A stretch of DNA of 64,000 nucleotides from Pedobacter sp. D749 (GTDB taxonomy: Bacteria; Bacteroidota; Bacteroidia; Sphingobacteriales; Sphingobacteriaceae), in the NCBI RefSeq assembly GCF_019317285.1, contig NZ_CP079218.1, forward strand, positions 1,922,001 to 1,986,000, read 5' to 3'. A program made the position numbers and the translations under genes. Below, piece by piece: positions 28,063-37,796 of this stretch. Position 1 is the first letter of the stretch, and the number at the start of each line of letters is the position of its first letter. The notes below the pieces were generated by a model. It was given only the letters and a program-made list of their open reading frames with translations, had not been told where the DNA came from and searched no databases.

Positions 28063-29358
28063 ATGGATAGCAGGGAAAAACTTCAGGGCGATGCCGGCGA
28101 GCAAGCGGTCAACACGTTGGCCTTTGATACCTATTTAAAATACTGGTGTTATCCAGGTCCAAAGGATGAAAGCAATTTCGACAAGGAAATCTGTGACCTG
28201 CTCATCCTCTTCCAGGATAACCTGATCCTGATATCAGTAAAAAATTACGCGTTTAAAGGGAACTATAGCCGTTATTTCCGCTCCACACTTGATAAGGCCA
28301 CTGCGCAGCTTGCCGGCGCGGAACGCCGTCTGCAGGACAACAGCAGACCACTGGTCTTTCGCCATGCAGACCTCGGCGAGATTGGTTTTGATCCTGCAGA
28401 CTACCCCAATATCCACCGGATAATTGTCAATCACGATATCGCTCCGATGTTTTATCCCGCATCGAGACTTACCTCCGCAGGAAATTTTGTGCACATCTTC
28501 AACTGGGATGCCTTTCTTGGGGTGGTCAGGGAGTTAGATACCATTCCCGATTTTATCCAGTACCTGCGGGAACGCGAGCTGATCTTCGGTGGAAAACAGG
28601 TGACCATCATGCAGGGTGATGAAGCCGACTGGGAAATTGAGGTCCACCGATCCTTCATGGAATACAATACAGAATTTGTTGCCCCGGACAGTCATTTCCT
28701 GCTCATATCGGGACGCGAATTGGATTTGATGGCAGACTACCTTTGGAACAACCGGAAATTTAACAGTAATCTGTATAATCCGGTTTATCAGGGTGCCAGT
28801 TTTGAGTTCGACGGAAAATACAAGCGATATCTGGACCAAAAGGAAGTTCAGGCCAAAAAACAGGCAGACAGGCTAAGTTATTTCGTTGATGAGTTTGTCA
28901 AGCGGGAAGTGATGTACCGCAATGAAACCACCAATCTCGAGCTTGCGGTAGAACTGCTCTCACTGAGCAGGTTTGAAAGGCGTATCGTTGGGAGCGAATT
29001 TTTCGCCATGCTCCGGCAGTACCGCGATGCCGGACCAGATCTCCTGGTCCGTCGTTATGGGAAAACAAAGGACATGGTCATTGCCTTTGTACTTTATGGC
29101 AGCGGTATGCCCCACGATATGGTCCTCCACCTCAGTCAGCTCGCCGCCGAAGGTTATGCCTGGTGGAACAAATACAAGGAAAAAAAGATTGTGATCATCA
29201 GTTTCTCAAAAGAAGGCAGTGGTTTTAAATTCGGCCTTCTTAACGTGCAGCCCTTTACTGCCCAGCATGAAACCGAACTGGTACATGACCTCCAATTGCT
29301 GAAATGGTTTACAGATTTCCAGGTCTTTGAAGTCAACCACAAAGAATACCCAGGCTAA
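28063..29358 (+). CDS. NERD-like restriction-endonuclease-fold protein, 431 aa
   Basis: The N-terminus has the pattern of a PD-(D/E)XK nuclease of NERD type: GDAGEQAV (Glu13), EICDLLILF (Asp45) and LILISVKNY (Lys60). The motif spacing is right for an active site. The next about 120 residues may complete the fold. From about residue 190 on, a separate helical domain follows, containing YLDQKEVQAKKQADRLSYF, and an alpha/beta C-terminal part with no motif that I recognise. It is divergent from the nuclease operon (168 bp gap, presumably two promoters) and its 3' end overlaps that of the HNH gene by 4 bp. A defence role is inferred from neighbours. Confidence 0.75.
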   Translation: MDSREKLQGDAGEQAVNTLAFDTYLKYWCYPGPKDESNFDKEICDLLILFQDNLILISVKNYAFKGNYSRYFRSTLDKATAQLAGAERRLQDNSRPLVFRHADLGEIGFDPADYPNIHRIIVNHDIAPMFYPASRLTSAGNFVHIFNWDAFLGVVRELDTIPDFIQYLRERELIFGGKQVTIMQGDEADWEIEVHRSFMEYNTEFVAPDSHFLLISGRELDLMADYLWNNRKFNSNLYNPVYQGASFEFDGKYKRYLDQKEVQAKKQADRLSYFVDEFVKREVMYRNETTNLELAVELLSLSRFERRIVGSEFFAMLRQYRDAGPDLLVRRYGKTKDMVIAFVLYGSGMPHDMVLHLSQLAAEGYAWWNKYKEKKIVIISFSKEGSGFKFGLLNVQPFTAQHETELVHDLQLLKWFTDFQVFEVNHKEYPG

Positions 29359-30434
29359 ACCGCTGATGGATCACTACCGGTTGATTTCTGTCCACCGGTA
29401 TCGCCCTCCATCACTTTTATGATCGAATCATAACGCAGCACAATCTCACTCTTCTCATTTTTTACCCTTTGAGCAGCGCCCAGCATAACCCTGAAGGCTT
29501 CGGGCTCCCCGAATCGCTGGACAAAGGATTTGTCCACCAATGGAGGTGCATTCAAAAGACCAATCTGTGCTTTTCCATCATACATCCAAAAATCATCGCT
29601 GCAGCATGCAGGAAACATCTGATAGATATAGTTCTGGAAATAAAGAACCATCGAGTGGCTCGGAATCACCGCTTTTTTATCCTTTTTCTGTGCCACAAAG
29701 GCCTGTGCGATCGGAAAGGGCTTACCGGGATTGACATAAATAAATGCCATGGCAAATGGATTACCTTTCAATAGCCCTTTTTCCTCGTTTACATCTGCAA
29801 TTGCCTCATTGAGCCGGCCATAACTGGCGAAACTTTCCTCATCGAGCAGGGTGAGCAGGATCTTGGCGAGCGCCTTATAAACCATCAGCGGGACGTAACT
29901 GGGCCGGTCTGTTTTCAGCGTCACTTTCTTTTCATCCTCATCGAACACAATCCTTGCCTCAAAATCTTCTGATTCAACCGTTAGCCTTCGTGTTCCGGAA
30001 CCATCATCCGAACTGTGTATCATCAGTTTTTTGTCTGCTGATTTATATTTGGGAATCCCTTCCTTGGCCTTGACCTGTGCCAGGCTCCGCGCCGCACCTA
30101 TAAAGGCAGAGAATTCCGATTCATATACGCCAAAACGCATATTACAGCTGTCACATTCAAAATCTGAATATAAATTACTCCTGCCAAGCAGTTCAGGAAT
30201 AACATGGGCATTTTTGTTGAATCTGACCTCGGGATAAGCCTTTTTACAAAATCGGCACTGTCTTTCAGAGGGCTTTTTGAGCCGTACTTTTTCCAGCTCA
30301 TTCGGCTGGATATTGATCAGCTCGTAAGCTGAAAAAAAATCATCATACTGCTTTCTATACTTATCGGGCAGATCCATAACCAGATCCATGACTTCCACGC
30401 CATCCAAACCTTCCGATATTTTAATCTGATACAT
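29355..30434 (-). CDS. HNH endonuclease-like protein (HNH_5 type), 359 aa
   Basis: Near residue 60 the sequence CRFCKKAYPEVRFNKNAHVI is followed by PELLGR and CDSCN, i.e. CxxC, a His and CxxC in the HNH_5 arrangement: two zinc-binding Cys pairs (60/63 and 94/97) enclosing His77 as likely catalytic residue. The remaining 250 residues are an alpha/beta domain of unknown family. The protein is cytoplasmic. It converges with the NERD-like gene, overlapping by 4 bp. HNH proteins of this kind are usually DNases in defence or mobile elements. Confidence 0.75.
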   Translation of the reverse strand: MYQIKISEGLDGVEVMDLVMDLPDKYRKQYDDFFSAYELINIQPNELEKVRLKKPSERQCRFCKKAYPEVRFNKNAHVIPELLGRSNLYSDFECDSCNMRFGVYESEFSAFIGAARSLAQVKAKEGIPKYKSADKKLMIHSSDDGSGTRRLTVESEDFEARIVFDEDEKKVTLKTDRPSYVPLMVYKALAKILLTLLDEESFASYGRLNEAIADVNEEKGLLKGNPFAMAFIYVNPGKPFPIAQAFVAQKKDKKAVIPSHSMVLYFQNYIYQMFPACCSDDFWMYDGKAQIGLLNAPPLVDKSFVQRFGEPEAFRVMLGAAQRVKNEKSEIVLRYDSIIKVMEGDTGGQKSTGSDPSAV

Positions 30435-30558
30435 AAGTATTTCCTGCTTTAATAAAACAAATTACGGAATAACAATCAAAAGTACAGTAACGGATATCCC
30501 AATTAAATCTGCACACCAATAAATTCACACTTTTTAATATATTTACCCCACAAGATCA

Positions 30559-31134
30559 ATGGATTTATACCCAAGGCAGACCGACCAACAACTCCTCTCG
30601 CAGCTCAGCGCTGGCGATGAGCGGGCCTATGCCGCCATCTATGAACGCTATAAATTCCTGCTCTTCAGTTTTGCCCTCAGACGCCTCGGCGACGGACAGG
30701 AAAGCGAGGACCTGCTCCACGAAGTTTTTTTGTCCCTCTGAAAAAACCGCGCCACGCTCGATCCCAATCAGAACCTGGCCCTATCCCTTTACAGCGCGGT
30801 ACGCTACCGCATCATCACGCTATACGCCAGACAAAAAGTCGCCGCCCGTTACCTCGATGCCTTCAACGCCTACGAAAAACAGGCCTTCACCGAGGAAGAG
30901 GCCGACCATTTGCTGCGCCACAAGGAACTCTGCGCGCTGATCAAAAGCGAGATCTAGGCCCTGCCCAAAAAAATGCGCGAAGTCTTTCAGCTCAGCCGCG
31001 ATTCGGGTAAAAACAGAAAAGAGATCGCCCGGGAACTCGGCCTTTCAGAGGAAACCGTCAAAAGCCACATGCACCATGCGCTGAAAATCCTCAAGGCCAG
31101 GCTCGGCACGATGATGGTGCTGATTTTTTTCTAA
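30559..31134 (+). pseudogene. ECF-type RNA polymerase sigma factor with two in-frame nonsense codons
   Basis: The 191-codon frame from the ATG at 30559 to TAA at 31132-31134 is intact apart from TGA at 30739-30741 and TAG at 30955-30957, with no frameshift. Region 2 is visible (AAIYERYKFLLFSFALRR, then EDLLHEVFLSL before the TGA) and region 4 after the TAG (KKMREVFQLSRDSG, IARELGLSEETVKSH). Each stop is one base from a sense codon expected there: TGG for TGA and GAG or CAG for TAG. Thus the gene died recently. Sigma factors of this type usually control SusCD-type or stress genes; there is no anti-sigma gene next to it. Confidence 0.85.
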
Positions 31135-31185
31135 GCCTGATTCCAAAGAAAGCTCAGCTCAGCGAACAGAAAAAATAAAGGGAAT

Positions 31186-31680
31186 TTATAGCCGGGGTGT
31201 ACCGTAGCCCATACGGACATTAAGATCCCTTAAGGTGTTGTAAAGCTCCACCATCGATCCATTTTGCATGATCCAGTCCATGACAATCTCCAGCATTTCC
31301 TCGGCGTCGCTGATGTATCCCATCCGGCCGTCGCCGCCGCGGATCCCTTTTTCATTGATCCGTTTGCCCCGGGTCAGAAAGGTGTTTTTCTCTTCATAGA
31401 TATAATCCCTGGATTTCTTATGCTGTTTGCCCTTTGGCAGGTTAGCGATCAGCAGACGCTGAATCCCCTTGTAATACAAATCAAACTTCTGCTCCGGATT
31501 TTCTATGCCCTGAATCCCGAGGTTTTTGATCTCTGGTTCAGCGCTGGTTTTGCCCTCTGGAGTGAAAACAAGCTGTTCACCTTTGGTCTCATCGGTCTTG
31601 GCCAGAATCCTTAATTTTTCCTCTTCCCTGGCCAGTTCTGCCTTGGACTTTTTACCCGTATTTTTTTCCTGTTTTGCCAT
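31186..31680 (-). CDS. Hypothetical basic protein, 164 aa, paired with HTH-ImmA protein
   Basis: Begins with a Lys-rich, probably unstructured stretch (about 45 residues), followed by a helical domain with RLLIANLPKGKQHKKSRDY and a C-terminal helix pair (EEMLEIVMDWIMQN). No family recognised. It lies 2 bp downstream of the HTH-ImmA/IrrE gene, so both are made from one mRNA. Such tight pairing suggests the protein is the peptidase substrate, a partner toxin or an effector. Confidence 0.75.
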   Translation of the reverse strand: MAKQEKNTGKKSKAELAREEEKLRILAKTDETKGEQLVFTPEGKTSAEPEIKNLGIQGIENPEQKFDLYYKGIQRLLIANLPKGKQHKKSRDYIYEEKNTFLTRGKRINEKGIRGGDGRMGYISDAEEMLEIVMDWIMQNGSMVELYNTLRDLNVRMGYGTPRL

Positions 31681-31682
31681 GG

Positions 31683-32894
31683 TTAAATGTTAAAAACGTG
31701 ATCATTTAGATATTTGATGGTATCGTCAATACTATCCTTATCGAAAGTATTGACATTGAGTTCCCGTAGGGCCCTTTTGACATCAGGCTGGTAAGCATGG
31801 TATTTAGCCCAGAAACTGCCTTTTTCGTCTGCCTCCATGTCGTAACAATAATAGGTATACACCAGCGAGGGATCAACCTGGCTTTTTTTGGCAAACTCCT
31901 TCACCACTACGGGACTGTCGATGTAGGGCCGGATATATTTGACCTTATCCCTGCCAAAAAGGTATTCCCTTGAAAAATCGTTCGCCTGCTCCTCCTGTAG
32001 CAGAAACAGATCCGGCTCGCCGGTCAGATGAAATACCTGCTTCTCAATCTCCTCCATGTCATATAACACGTGATAGAGCTCATGCATGAGTGCAAACCAG
32101 ATGCTGGCATAACGCTGGTTGAGATCGGTGAGCACAATACTGGGCTTTCCATTAATCACGAAAGTCGCGCCCCTGACTTGGGTCGTCGGTAAATGAGGTT
32201 GATAAATCACCGTTACCCCCGCATTGAACAGGGCCTGGCTGACAATTTTCAGCCCCGATTCCACGTTCATCGTATATGGCCTGATTTTGGGAATCAGGTC
32301 AACAAGTGCCTCCCGGTCAAAAGCATTGGGATTATTTATCTTTTCAAAATGTGAATAGGCAGAGCGTACCCAAAACTCCTTCATCAGCACATTTGCACTT
32401 CTCTTGGTTCTGCTAAAGGCTGGTATATAGCTTTTGGTACCATATTCATAAATAGAATTCAGCCCGAAATAAGAAACGATCCTCTTTTCGATTTCATCAA
32501 AATCAGTCTTTGATTTGATGAAGCCGGATTTGTGCAGGTTTTTGGTGTCGAAATTCGATACGATAAAACTCTTTCTTTTAGCATCCTCCAGTTCGCCCAC
32601 GATATCATGCGAAGCCTCTTTCAGATAAAGCTTAAAAAGCGCATCGGTATTCAGCCCGAGAAACTGCCCAAGCTTGAGCAGGCTCACCACATCAATCCGC
32701 TTTGCGGATTTATCCAGTATACCTTCCAGTGTTCTTTTCTGCATGGAGAGCAGTTTTTCTGCCTGGTTCATCGTTAGCCCATATTGTTGCAGCTTAATCT
32801 CGAAAAGCGCTTTAAGGCTCTCTTCATCCCCAGTCCAAGGATCCGCTGGATTCAATAGCTTATAAAATTCATTAATAAAACCGTTATCGCTCAT
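31683..32894 (-). CDS. HTH-ImmA/IrrE-type metallopeptidase regulator
   Basis: 403 aa. Residues about 25-95 form a DNA-binding HTH of Cro/XRE style (GLTMNQAEKLLSMQKRTLEG), then a linker, and a peptidase domain with MHELYHVLYDMEE (HExxH at 271-275) and EEQANDFSREYLFG near 301-310, the helix that carries the third zinc ligand. ImmA/IrrE proteins cleave repressors of mobile elements or stress operons, releasing an antitoxin or lytic switch. The gene is followed after 2 bp by the 164-aa protein. Its promoter lies in the spacer at 32895-33010, which is very AT-rich. Confidence 0.88.
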   Translation of the reverse strand: MSDNGFINEFYKLLNPADPWTGDEESLKALFEIKLQQYGLTMNQAEKLLSMQKRTLEGILDKSAKRIDVVSLLKLGQFLGLNTDALFKLYLKEASHDIVGELEDAKRKSFIVSNFDTKNLHKSGFIKSKTDFDEIEKRIVSYFGLNSIYEYGTKSYIPAFSRTKRSANVLMKEFWVRSAYSHFEKINNPNAFDREALVDLIPKIRPYTMNVESGLKIVSQALFNAGVTVIYQPHLPTTQVRGATFVINGKPSIVLTDLNQRYASIWFALMHELYHVLYDMEEIEKQVFHLTGEPDLFLLQEEQANDFSREYLFGRDKVKYIRPYIDSPVVVKEFAKKSQVDPSLVYTYYCYDMEADEKGSFWAKYHAYQPDVKRALRELNVNTFDKDSIDDTIKYLNDHVFNI

Positions 32895-33010
32895 GCTTTA
32901 AAATTACATAACAAATATATGGATTAAATCGATTAAAATAATAATGTTATGTAAATTTACATAACTTTTTAAATAACTTATAGTTCGCGCAATCTTTAAA
33001 CATGTGGTGA

Positions 33011-33337
33011 AAATTTCTACTGAATTCTTTCATACCATTTCAAATCAATACAGCTGGCTTTCCATGCTCCAGTACCATTAAAGTCAGCGACCTCGATATC
33101 AGTGAGGCTATCGATAAGGAAATCAAGGCGCTGGAAAAACAGATCACCGCAGACAAAGCCAGCGTTCAAAAGTCAAAAGCGGATTTGTACCGCGCCGTTT
33201 CAGCTTATGAAGGGTGTAAACTCAGTGTGGATTATAAAAACGAACCCCAGACCCTATCCGTTAAAAAAATAAAGAACGACATCTACGGGGATGGAAAAGA
33301 CGAGTATGAAATTTTATATAATGGGGGAGAACTGTAA
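33011..33337 (+). pseudogene. 5'-truncated coiled-coil protein gene
   Basis: An open frame of 108 codons without a usable start. From about 33090 it reads as a regular coiled coil (SEAIDKEIKALEKQITADKA) followed by a small beta region ending in EYEILYNGGEL. It directly overlaps the next remnant (TAATG), so both were once one operon. The family is not recognised. The preceding 110 bp are AT-rich and without gene. Confidence 0.5.
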
Positions 33338-33545
33338 TGTCGAACTGGATCCTGACCAGTGAACAGTTTCCGGAAGACGGATGCTTTGTTATCGCAATAT
33401 CGCAGGGGGAAATTACATCTATGCAGAATACTTGGCCTATGAATCCAGGGACAGCAGCTGGCGCTACCATAGCGGCAACCTGTTTGAGGAAGGTAAAAAG
33501 GTAACCGCCTGGCAGCCGGGCCCCGGAAACCTGATCAACGGATAA
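33337..33545 (+). pseudogene. DUF551-like gene remnant with a frameshift
   Basis: The ATG reads SNWILTSEQFPEDGCFV, close to the WI-S-x-LP-E-x-G start of DUF551-like proteins. A frameshift at about 33385-33395 is needed to continue into YRNIAGGNYIYAEYLAYE and the family-like end VTAWQPGPGNLING. Only two frames joined give a family-length product. DUF551 proteins are typical small genes of phages and mobile elements. Confidence 0.55.
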
Positions 33546-33567
33546 TTTCTATATTGCGAAAATCACC

Positions 33568-33617
33568 AATCCGCACAATCGGATCCGCTAGTAGGAATCA
33601 TGATTGTGCGGATTTTT
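33568..33617 (+). terminator. Rho-independent terminator, 13-bp stem
   Basis: Arms AATCCGCACAATC (33568-33580) and its complement at 33602-33613 region, then TTTTT. It ends the remnant operon upstream. It may act as a border towards the converging YobI-like gene. Confidence 0.7.
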
Positions 33618-33727
33618 AGGTGTTTATCAATCCGTAAACCTTCATAACCTGAACTATATCCTGATTCAATGACGGCCCCGGGGACACGGTAAGCATTTCC
33701 CTCCCACAAAAACCTATTGCAGGCAGC

Positions 33728-36700
33728 CTAGTCCAGTTCAGCCTTCCTGACTTTGAGCACCCCATCATTGGGGTCATGGTATTCCAGTATATATCCAAAA
33801 TCCTTCATTTTGGAAAGCAGCTCCTGGTGCAGCGGCGTATCGGCCACATCCATTTCGTTGTACTCGTCGTTGGCCAGGTAAGTGTAAATTCCGCCGATTT
33901 CCCGTAAACTGCTCTTGAAATCTTCCTCGTCCAGCTGTTCAAACTGGCGGAGCAGAAATTTCACCCGAGCTTCCTCCGATACATGGGCACCCAGAACCGC
34001 TCTGGTGATTCCCGCATCAAAATCCTCATCGAGATCCCTGATGGTCTTGAAGACCTCTGTTTTCAGCACCGCGCTGTCTCTGATCTTATCCGCCTCAAGT
34101 TCCCTGAAAACCAGTTCCCTGTTTTCCTCACTGAACTGTCTGGAGGCCAGAATGTGGCCCAGAACATCTCCGCTGAGCAGATCCAGATCAATTTGATCCA
34201 TAAAGTCCTGCTGGTAGGTTTCTACCAGGATCACATACGCACGCTGGGTGTTCCTGCTGAGTTCCTCCAGCAGCTTATTGCTGTAAGCCACTTTCCCGGA
34301 TTTGATCAGGTACTTAAGCTTGATCTCATTCATTCCTGTGGTACTGACAGTGTCCATCACCTCATCAAAGCTGTTCAGCAGTTTTGAAAAACTGCTGTTG
34401 CTCAACTCAGCACGGAACAGGATATCCGTATAAAACTGGTTCTGAAGCGTCCCTGTTACTCCCGAAAGTAGTTCAGCAAGCTTGGTTTTTCCCAAGGACG
34501 CCGCGATTTTCGGACGGTTGAGAAAATCGATCAGTACCTTGTTGGACTCTCCGATAGCCTGATGGTAATCAAACACATTTGTCCAGTTGGGCTCTACCCT
34601 GGCCCTTTCCATCAGCGGTGTCCATAGCACCTGCGGCACCCCGCTGAGCTGCGTTAAGGCCACCTTCTGAATGGAAACCAGCTTTTGCTTATCTTCTGTA
34701 GCGATCACGTCCTCAGGCCGGTTATACAGATCAATAAGGATCTCCTCAGGTTCCGAATGTGCGGCTTTTCCGCGGAGCAGCACCTGATCAGCAAAAGTTT
34801 TAAATTCATCCTCCACGTATCTGTTCATCGTTTCCCCTCCGTAGGTCTTCACCGCGTGATAGGGCATAGTGGTAAGCAAACGGCCCAGGTTTTTTTCCTG
34901 GAATTGCCTGAAATCCGTAAAGTTCATCACGCTGGATATGCTCGCTGGATTTAGCGCATAAAGTGAATTTTCGCATACCATCCTGTAAAACGGATCCTGC
35001 TCGTCGCTCATGCTCAGGTTCGTGAAGCGCACATTGAGGGCTTTCAATATTGACTTAATCTTATCCAGGCCCGCGCTTTCATCAATCAGGTGGCGGAAAT
35101 GTACTTTTTTTGAAATATAACCGTTCAGGACCCTGTCGATATTGAGCGCTTTGATGCCTGAAAGATCAGCATGTGCCAGGATCAGTTTAAGATAACGGTC
35201 CTTAAGCTCCGTAGAATAACCGGATAGGCTGTCCAGAAATTTCCAGAAACCCGGATAGGCCTGAACGAGTCCCTCTATAAACTTTCCAGTCTGCTTTTCC
35301 TGATCGACAAACTCCTGGATAAAGGCAAAGGTATGTTTCTGTCCATTGCTGAGTTGCTGCAGAAGCGCCCCCAACTGAGTGGCAAACTGGGCACCGTTTT
35401 CCAGCAAAGTCTCCAATAGCGAAAAGTTCAGCGTTTCGGCCTGCTCAAAATCCCGCAAACGGAGTTTGGAGGCAACATTCAGTTTTTTATCAATCGGATA
35501 ATTGAATGGTAGGGGACGGTGGTTGGTCACGCTCAGTACGAACTGTTTGTCGCGCGCGGTCAGGCTGCCTTCATAAAAATGGGAGGTGTAATCATAATAG
35601 TCCTCATCGAGGTAGCCGTTGCGGACCAAATAGACCAACAGATCATGCCTCAGCAGTTCATCCTCCAGTGCAAGCATTTGCGGTAGTGCAATAATCTGCT
35701 TAAAGGTATACTGGCTGGCCCGGAAAATTTGCTCTAGTATATTTTCCCTTTCCCTTTTGGTTTCCTCCAGTTCATCGTCCAGCCTGGAGAGTAGCTTGTT
35801 TTCCCTTTCCCGTGCGGATTGTGACGGGTCCAGCTCGGCTTCGACATCCTTAAAGGACAGAATCTGCGTACCCCCGTTCTGATAAGATAGCTGTCTGTAT
35901 TCAACCAGTAGCTTAAAATAATCATCTTCCAAAAACTGCCGAAAATTAAGGCTTTGGTTGTTGATGCGAAAGGTAGGGATCTCATCCATTCCGGTCATTT
36001 CGATAAGCTTAAAAATGTAGATCGAACGGAGCTCATGCTTGTTGACCGCAATCTCTGATTCAATTTCTTCTATTCGGGCTTTGAGCAGCTTCTCCTGACG
36101 CTCCATTTCCGCGGAGATCATGACCACGAAAAAATCCTTGCGTTTAAAAAAGTCATAGACAGTGCCTTCCTGTTTATTAAGTTTGTTGAAGTCCACTGAA
36201 AATTTATTCTTGTAAACAATCATGCCCAGCAGCCGCTCGGGATTCAGCTGAAACCTGCTCAGTGTGTTCCGGTATACCATGAATTCGTTAAAGATATTTT
36301 TGAGCAGCCGCATATCATTGATATAGTAGGAGAGCTCGGCGATCAGGTGTTCGGATATCTGTCCCTTGAGATCAGTTCCCCCGATGCGCTCCAGAAGCTT
36401 TTCTCCCGAATTCGATGCATTGACTACCGGGATTACCGGAATAATAAAGTCGAAGAACTTGGTCTTTTCCTCTTCACTGAAAAGCTCATCCTTGAGCGCA
36501 AAAATAAATACCACCCGCCGGCCGACCTGCCTGGCGTTGTTGATCAGGATGTTGAGCTCACGCAGCTTATCGAAGAGCTTGTTTTCCTCCACACGGTCCA
36601 GATCCTCCAGGATCACCACATTAAATCCGGTCTTGTCAAAGAAATAAACAATCTCATCGAGCCGCTTATTCAGGATGGAAGCCTCCTTCTGGTCAGCAAA

Positions 36701-37468
36701 TTCGATTTCCCCACTGCTCAGGTTTAGTTTATTGAACTGGGAATAGTTATAGATCCTGAAAATGGTATACAGGATAAAAAGGCTGCCCAGCATAAATGTC
36801 CATAGCGCGATAATAAACAACAAATCTTCCTGCTGCGCAAAATAGACTGACCAACTTTTCGGCAAAACCATATCCTTGCGCTTGATCAGATAGAATAGTG
36901 AGACTCCCCAAAAAAAGCTCATCAGCACCTTTAGGCCCAGGTGGTTGCGCGAGAGTTTTTTGATGCGCTTGAACCTGGAATCTGGGATATCCGAATGTTT
37001 GACATGATAAAACATCTGCTGCAGGATGCTCACTTCCAGCAGCTCATTTTCAAACTTGGTCTTGTTAAAAGCGGCCAGGGAAATGTTCAGGTATTTATAT
37101 TCTGGATGCAGCCGCTGAAAAGTCTTGAGGATAGTGCTTTTTCCCGATCCGTAAGTGCCGCTTAGTGCGATGTTACGGATGGCAGTGTGCTGAAGGCCGT
37201 ATTCGAGTGCTTCCAGATAGGTCGGATTGACCGACTCGTCTTCCTCTGCGCTCAGGGGCTCGTAACCGCTTTTTAAATGTTGCCTGAGTTTGGCCTGCAG
37301 AGCGACCGCCCAGCGCTGGGCCCAAAGGATTACCCACCGCAATACCTGAAGCAAGAGACCGGTGCTGCTTTCATACAATCCTTGCAGGATTTGAAGCAGC
37401 AATTTAAAATAGGTCATGATGGCGGTAACCACCAAACAAAATAAGATGATAGCGATAAAATAAGTCAT
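33728..37468 (-). CDS. YobI-like P-loop membrane ATPase, 1246 aa
   Basis: The N-terminus has a membrane helix (about residues 4-22), then the ATPase: GTYGSGKST (Walker A, 104-112) and VVILEDLDR (Walker B, 284-292). Two more membrane helices (about 180-197 and 217-240) interrupt the P-loop domain between the Walker motifs, an arrangement seen in YobI- and KAP-type NTPases. About 850 helical residues without recognised domain follow; they may be a sensor or effector region. YobI proteins occur in defence and toxin clusters. It reads away from the Septu-like pair, with a 328-bp spacer. The very long C-terminal region is the feature that cannot be assigned. Confidence 0.85.
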   Translation of the reverse strand: MTYFIAIILFCLVVTAIMTYFKLLLQILQGLYESSTGLLLQVLRWVILWAQRWAVALQAKLRQHLKSGYEPLSAEEDESVNPTYLEALEYGLQHTAIRNIALSGTYGSGKSTILKTFQRLHPEYKYLNISLAAFNKTKFENELLEVSILQQMFYHVKHSDIPDSRFKRIKKLSRNHLGLKVLMSFFWGVSLFYLIKRKDMVLPKSWSVYFAQQEDLLFIIALWTFMLGSLFILYTIFRIYNYSQFNKLNLSSGEIEFADQKEASILNKRLDEIVYFFDKTGFNVVILEDLDRVEENKLFDKLRELNILINNARQVGRRVVFIFALKDELFSEEEKTKFFDFIIPVIPVVNASNSGEKLLERIGGTDLKGQISEHLIAELSYYINDMRLLKNIFNEFMVYRNTLSRFQLNPERLLGMIVYKNKFSVDFNKLNKQEGTVYDFFKRKDFFVVMISAEMERQEKLLKARIEEIESEIAVNKHELRSIYIFKLIEMTGMDEIPTFRINNQSLNFRQFLEDDYFKLLVEYRQLSYQNGGTQILSFKDVEAELDPSQSARERENKLLSRLDDELEETKRERENILEQIFRASQYTFKQIIALPQMLALEDELLRHDLLVYLVRNGYLDEDYYDYTSHFYEGSLTARDKQFVLSVTNHRPLPFNYPIDKKLNVASKLRLRDFEQAETLNFSLLETLLENGAQFATQLGALLQQLSNGQKHTFAFIQEFVDQEKQTGKFIEGLVQAYPGFWKFLDSLSGYSTELKDRYLKLILAHADLSGIKALNIDRVLNGYISKKVHFRHLIDESAGLDKIKSILKALNVRFTNLSMSDEQDPFYRMVCENSLYALNPASISSVMNFTDFRQFQEKNLGRLLTTMPYHAVKTYGGETMNRYVEDEFKTFADQVLLRGKAAHSEPEEILIDLYNRPEDVIATEDKQKLVSIQKVALTQLSGVPQVLWTPLMERARVEPNWTNVFDYHQAIGESNKVLIDFLNRPKIAASLGKTKLAELLSGVTGTLQNQFYTDILFRAELSNSSFSKLLNSFDEVMDTVSTTGMNEIKLKYLIKSGKVAYSNKLLEELSRNTQRAYVILVETYQQDFMDQIDLDLLSGDVLGHILASRQFSEENRELVFRELEADKIRDSAVLKTEVFKTIRDLDEDFDAGITRAVLGAHVSEEARVKFLLRQFEQLDEEDFKSSLREIGGIYTYLANDEYNEMDVADTPLHQELLSKMKDFGYILEYHDPNDGVLKVRKAELD

Positions 37469-37796
37469 GGGAAAACGTTAAAAGAGAGAAAGTTTTGTTT
37501 TAAACTTTAAGGCTTATGTCGTGTATAGAACATCAACCCTTTATTTCGGCCCAGTGGCTGAAAGACTTAAATCTCGGATATTTCCATACACGGAAAGAGC
37601 TTTTTTTGCGTTCATTGTATTTTATTAGATGCTCTAAGATAGCAATTGTTTTTAATCTATTGCACGAGCCACCCTTGTTGATGTCCAAGTATTGGCTACC
37701 ATCCCCGGTAACTGAGATTTAAAAACAGATGAATTATTTTTTCCGGCAAAGAATTTATAATTTGGGATTTTAATTTTAAATCGAATTAACCATCTA
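37469..37796. promoter_or_regulatory. Divergent promoter region between YobI-like and Septu-like genes
   Basis: 328 bp between two divergent units. A small plus-strand frame inside (37516-37722) has no protein-like signature, so I take it as chance. The promoters of both units must lie here; no clear operator is seen. Confidence 0.5.

Noticed and set aside
30739..30957. Programmed readthrough or recoding (TGA and TAG) in the sigma factor
   Set aside because: Two different stop codons, no conserved downstream structure that I can see, and no reason for recoding in this gene class; simple mutation is more likely.
37516..37722. Small gene in the YobI/Septu spacer
   Set aside because: The 68-residue frame has no domain-like pattern and lies where two promoters are expected.
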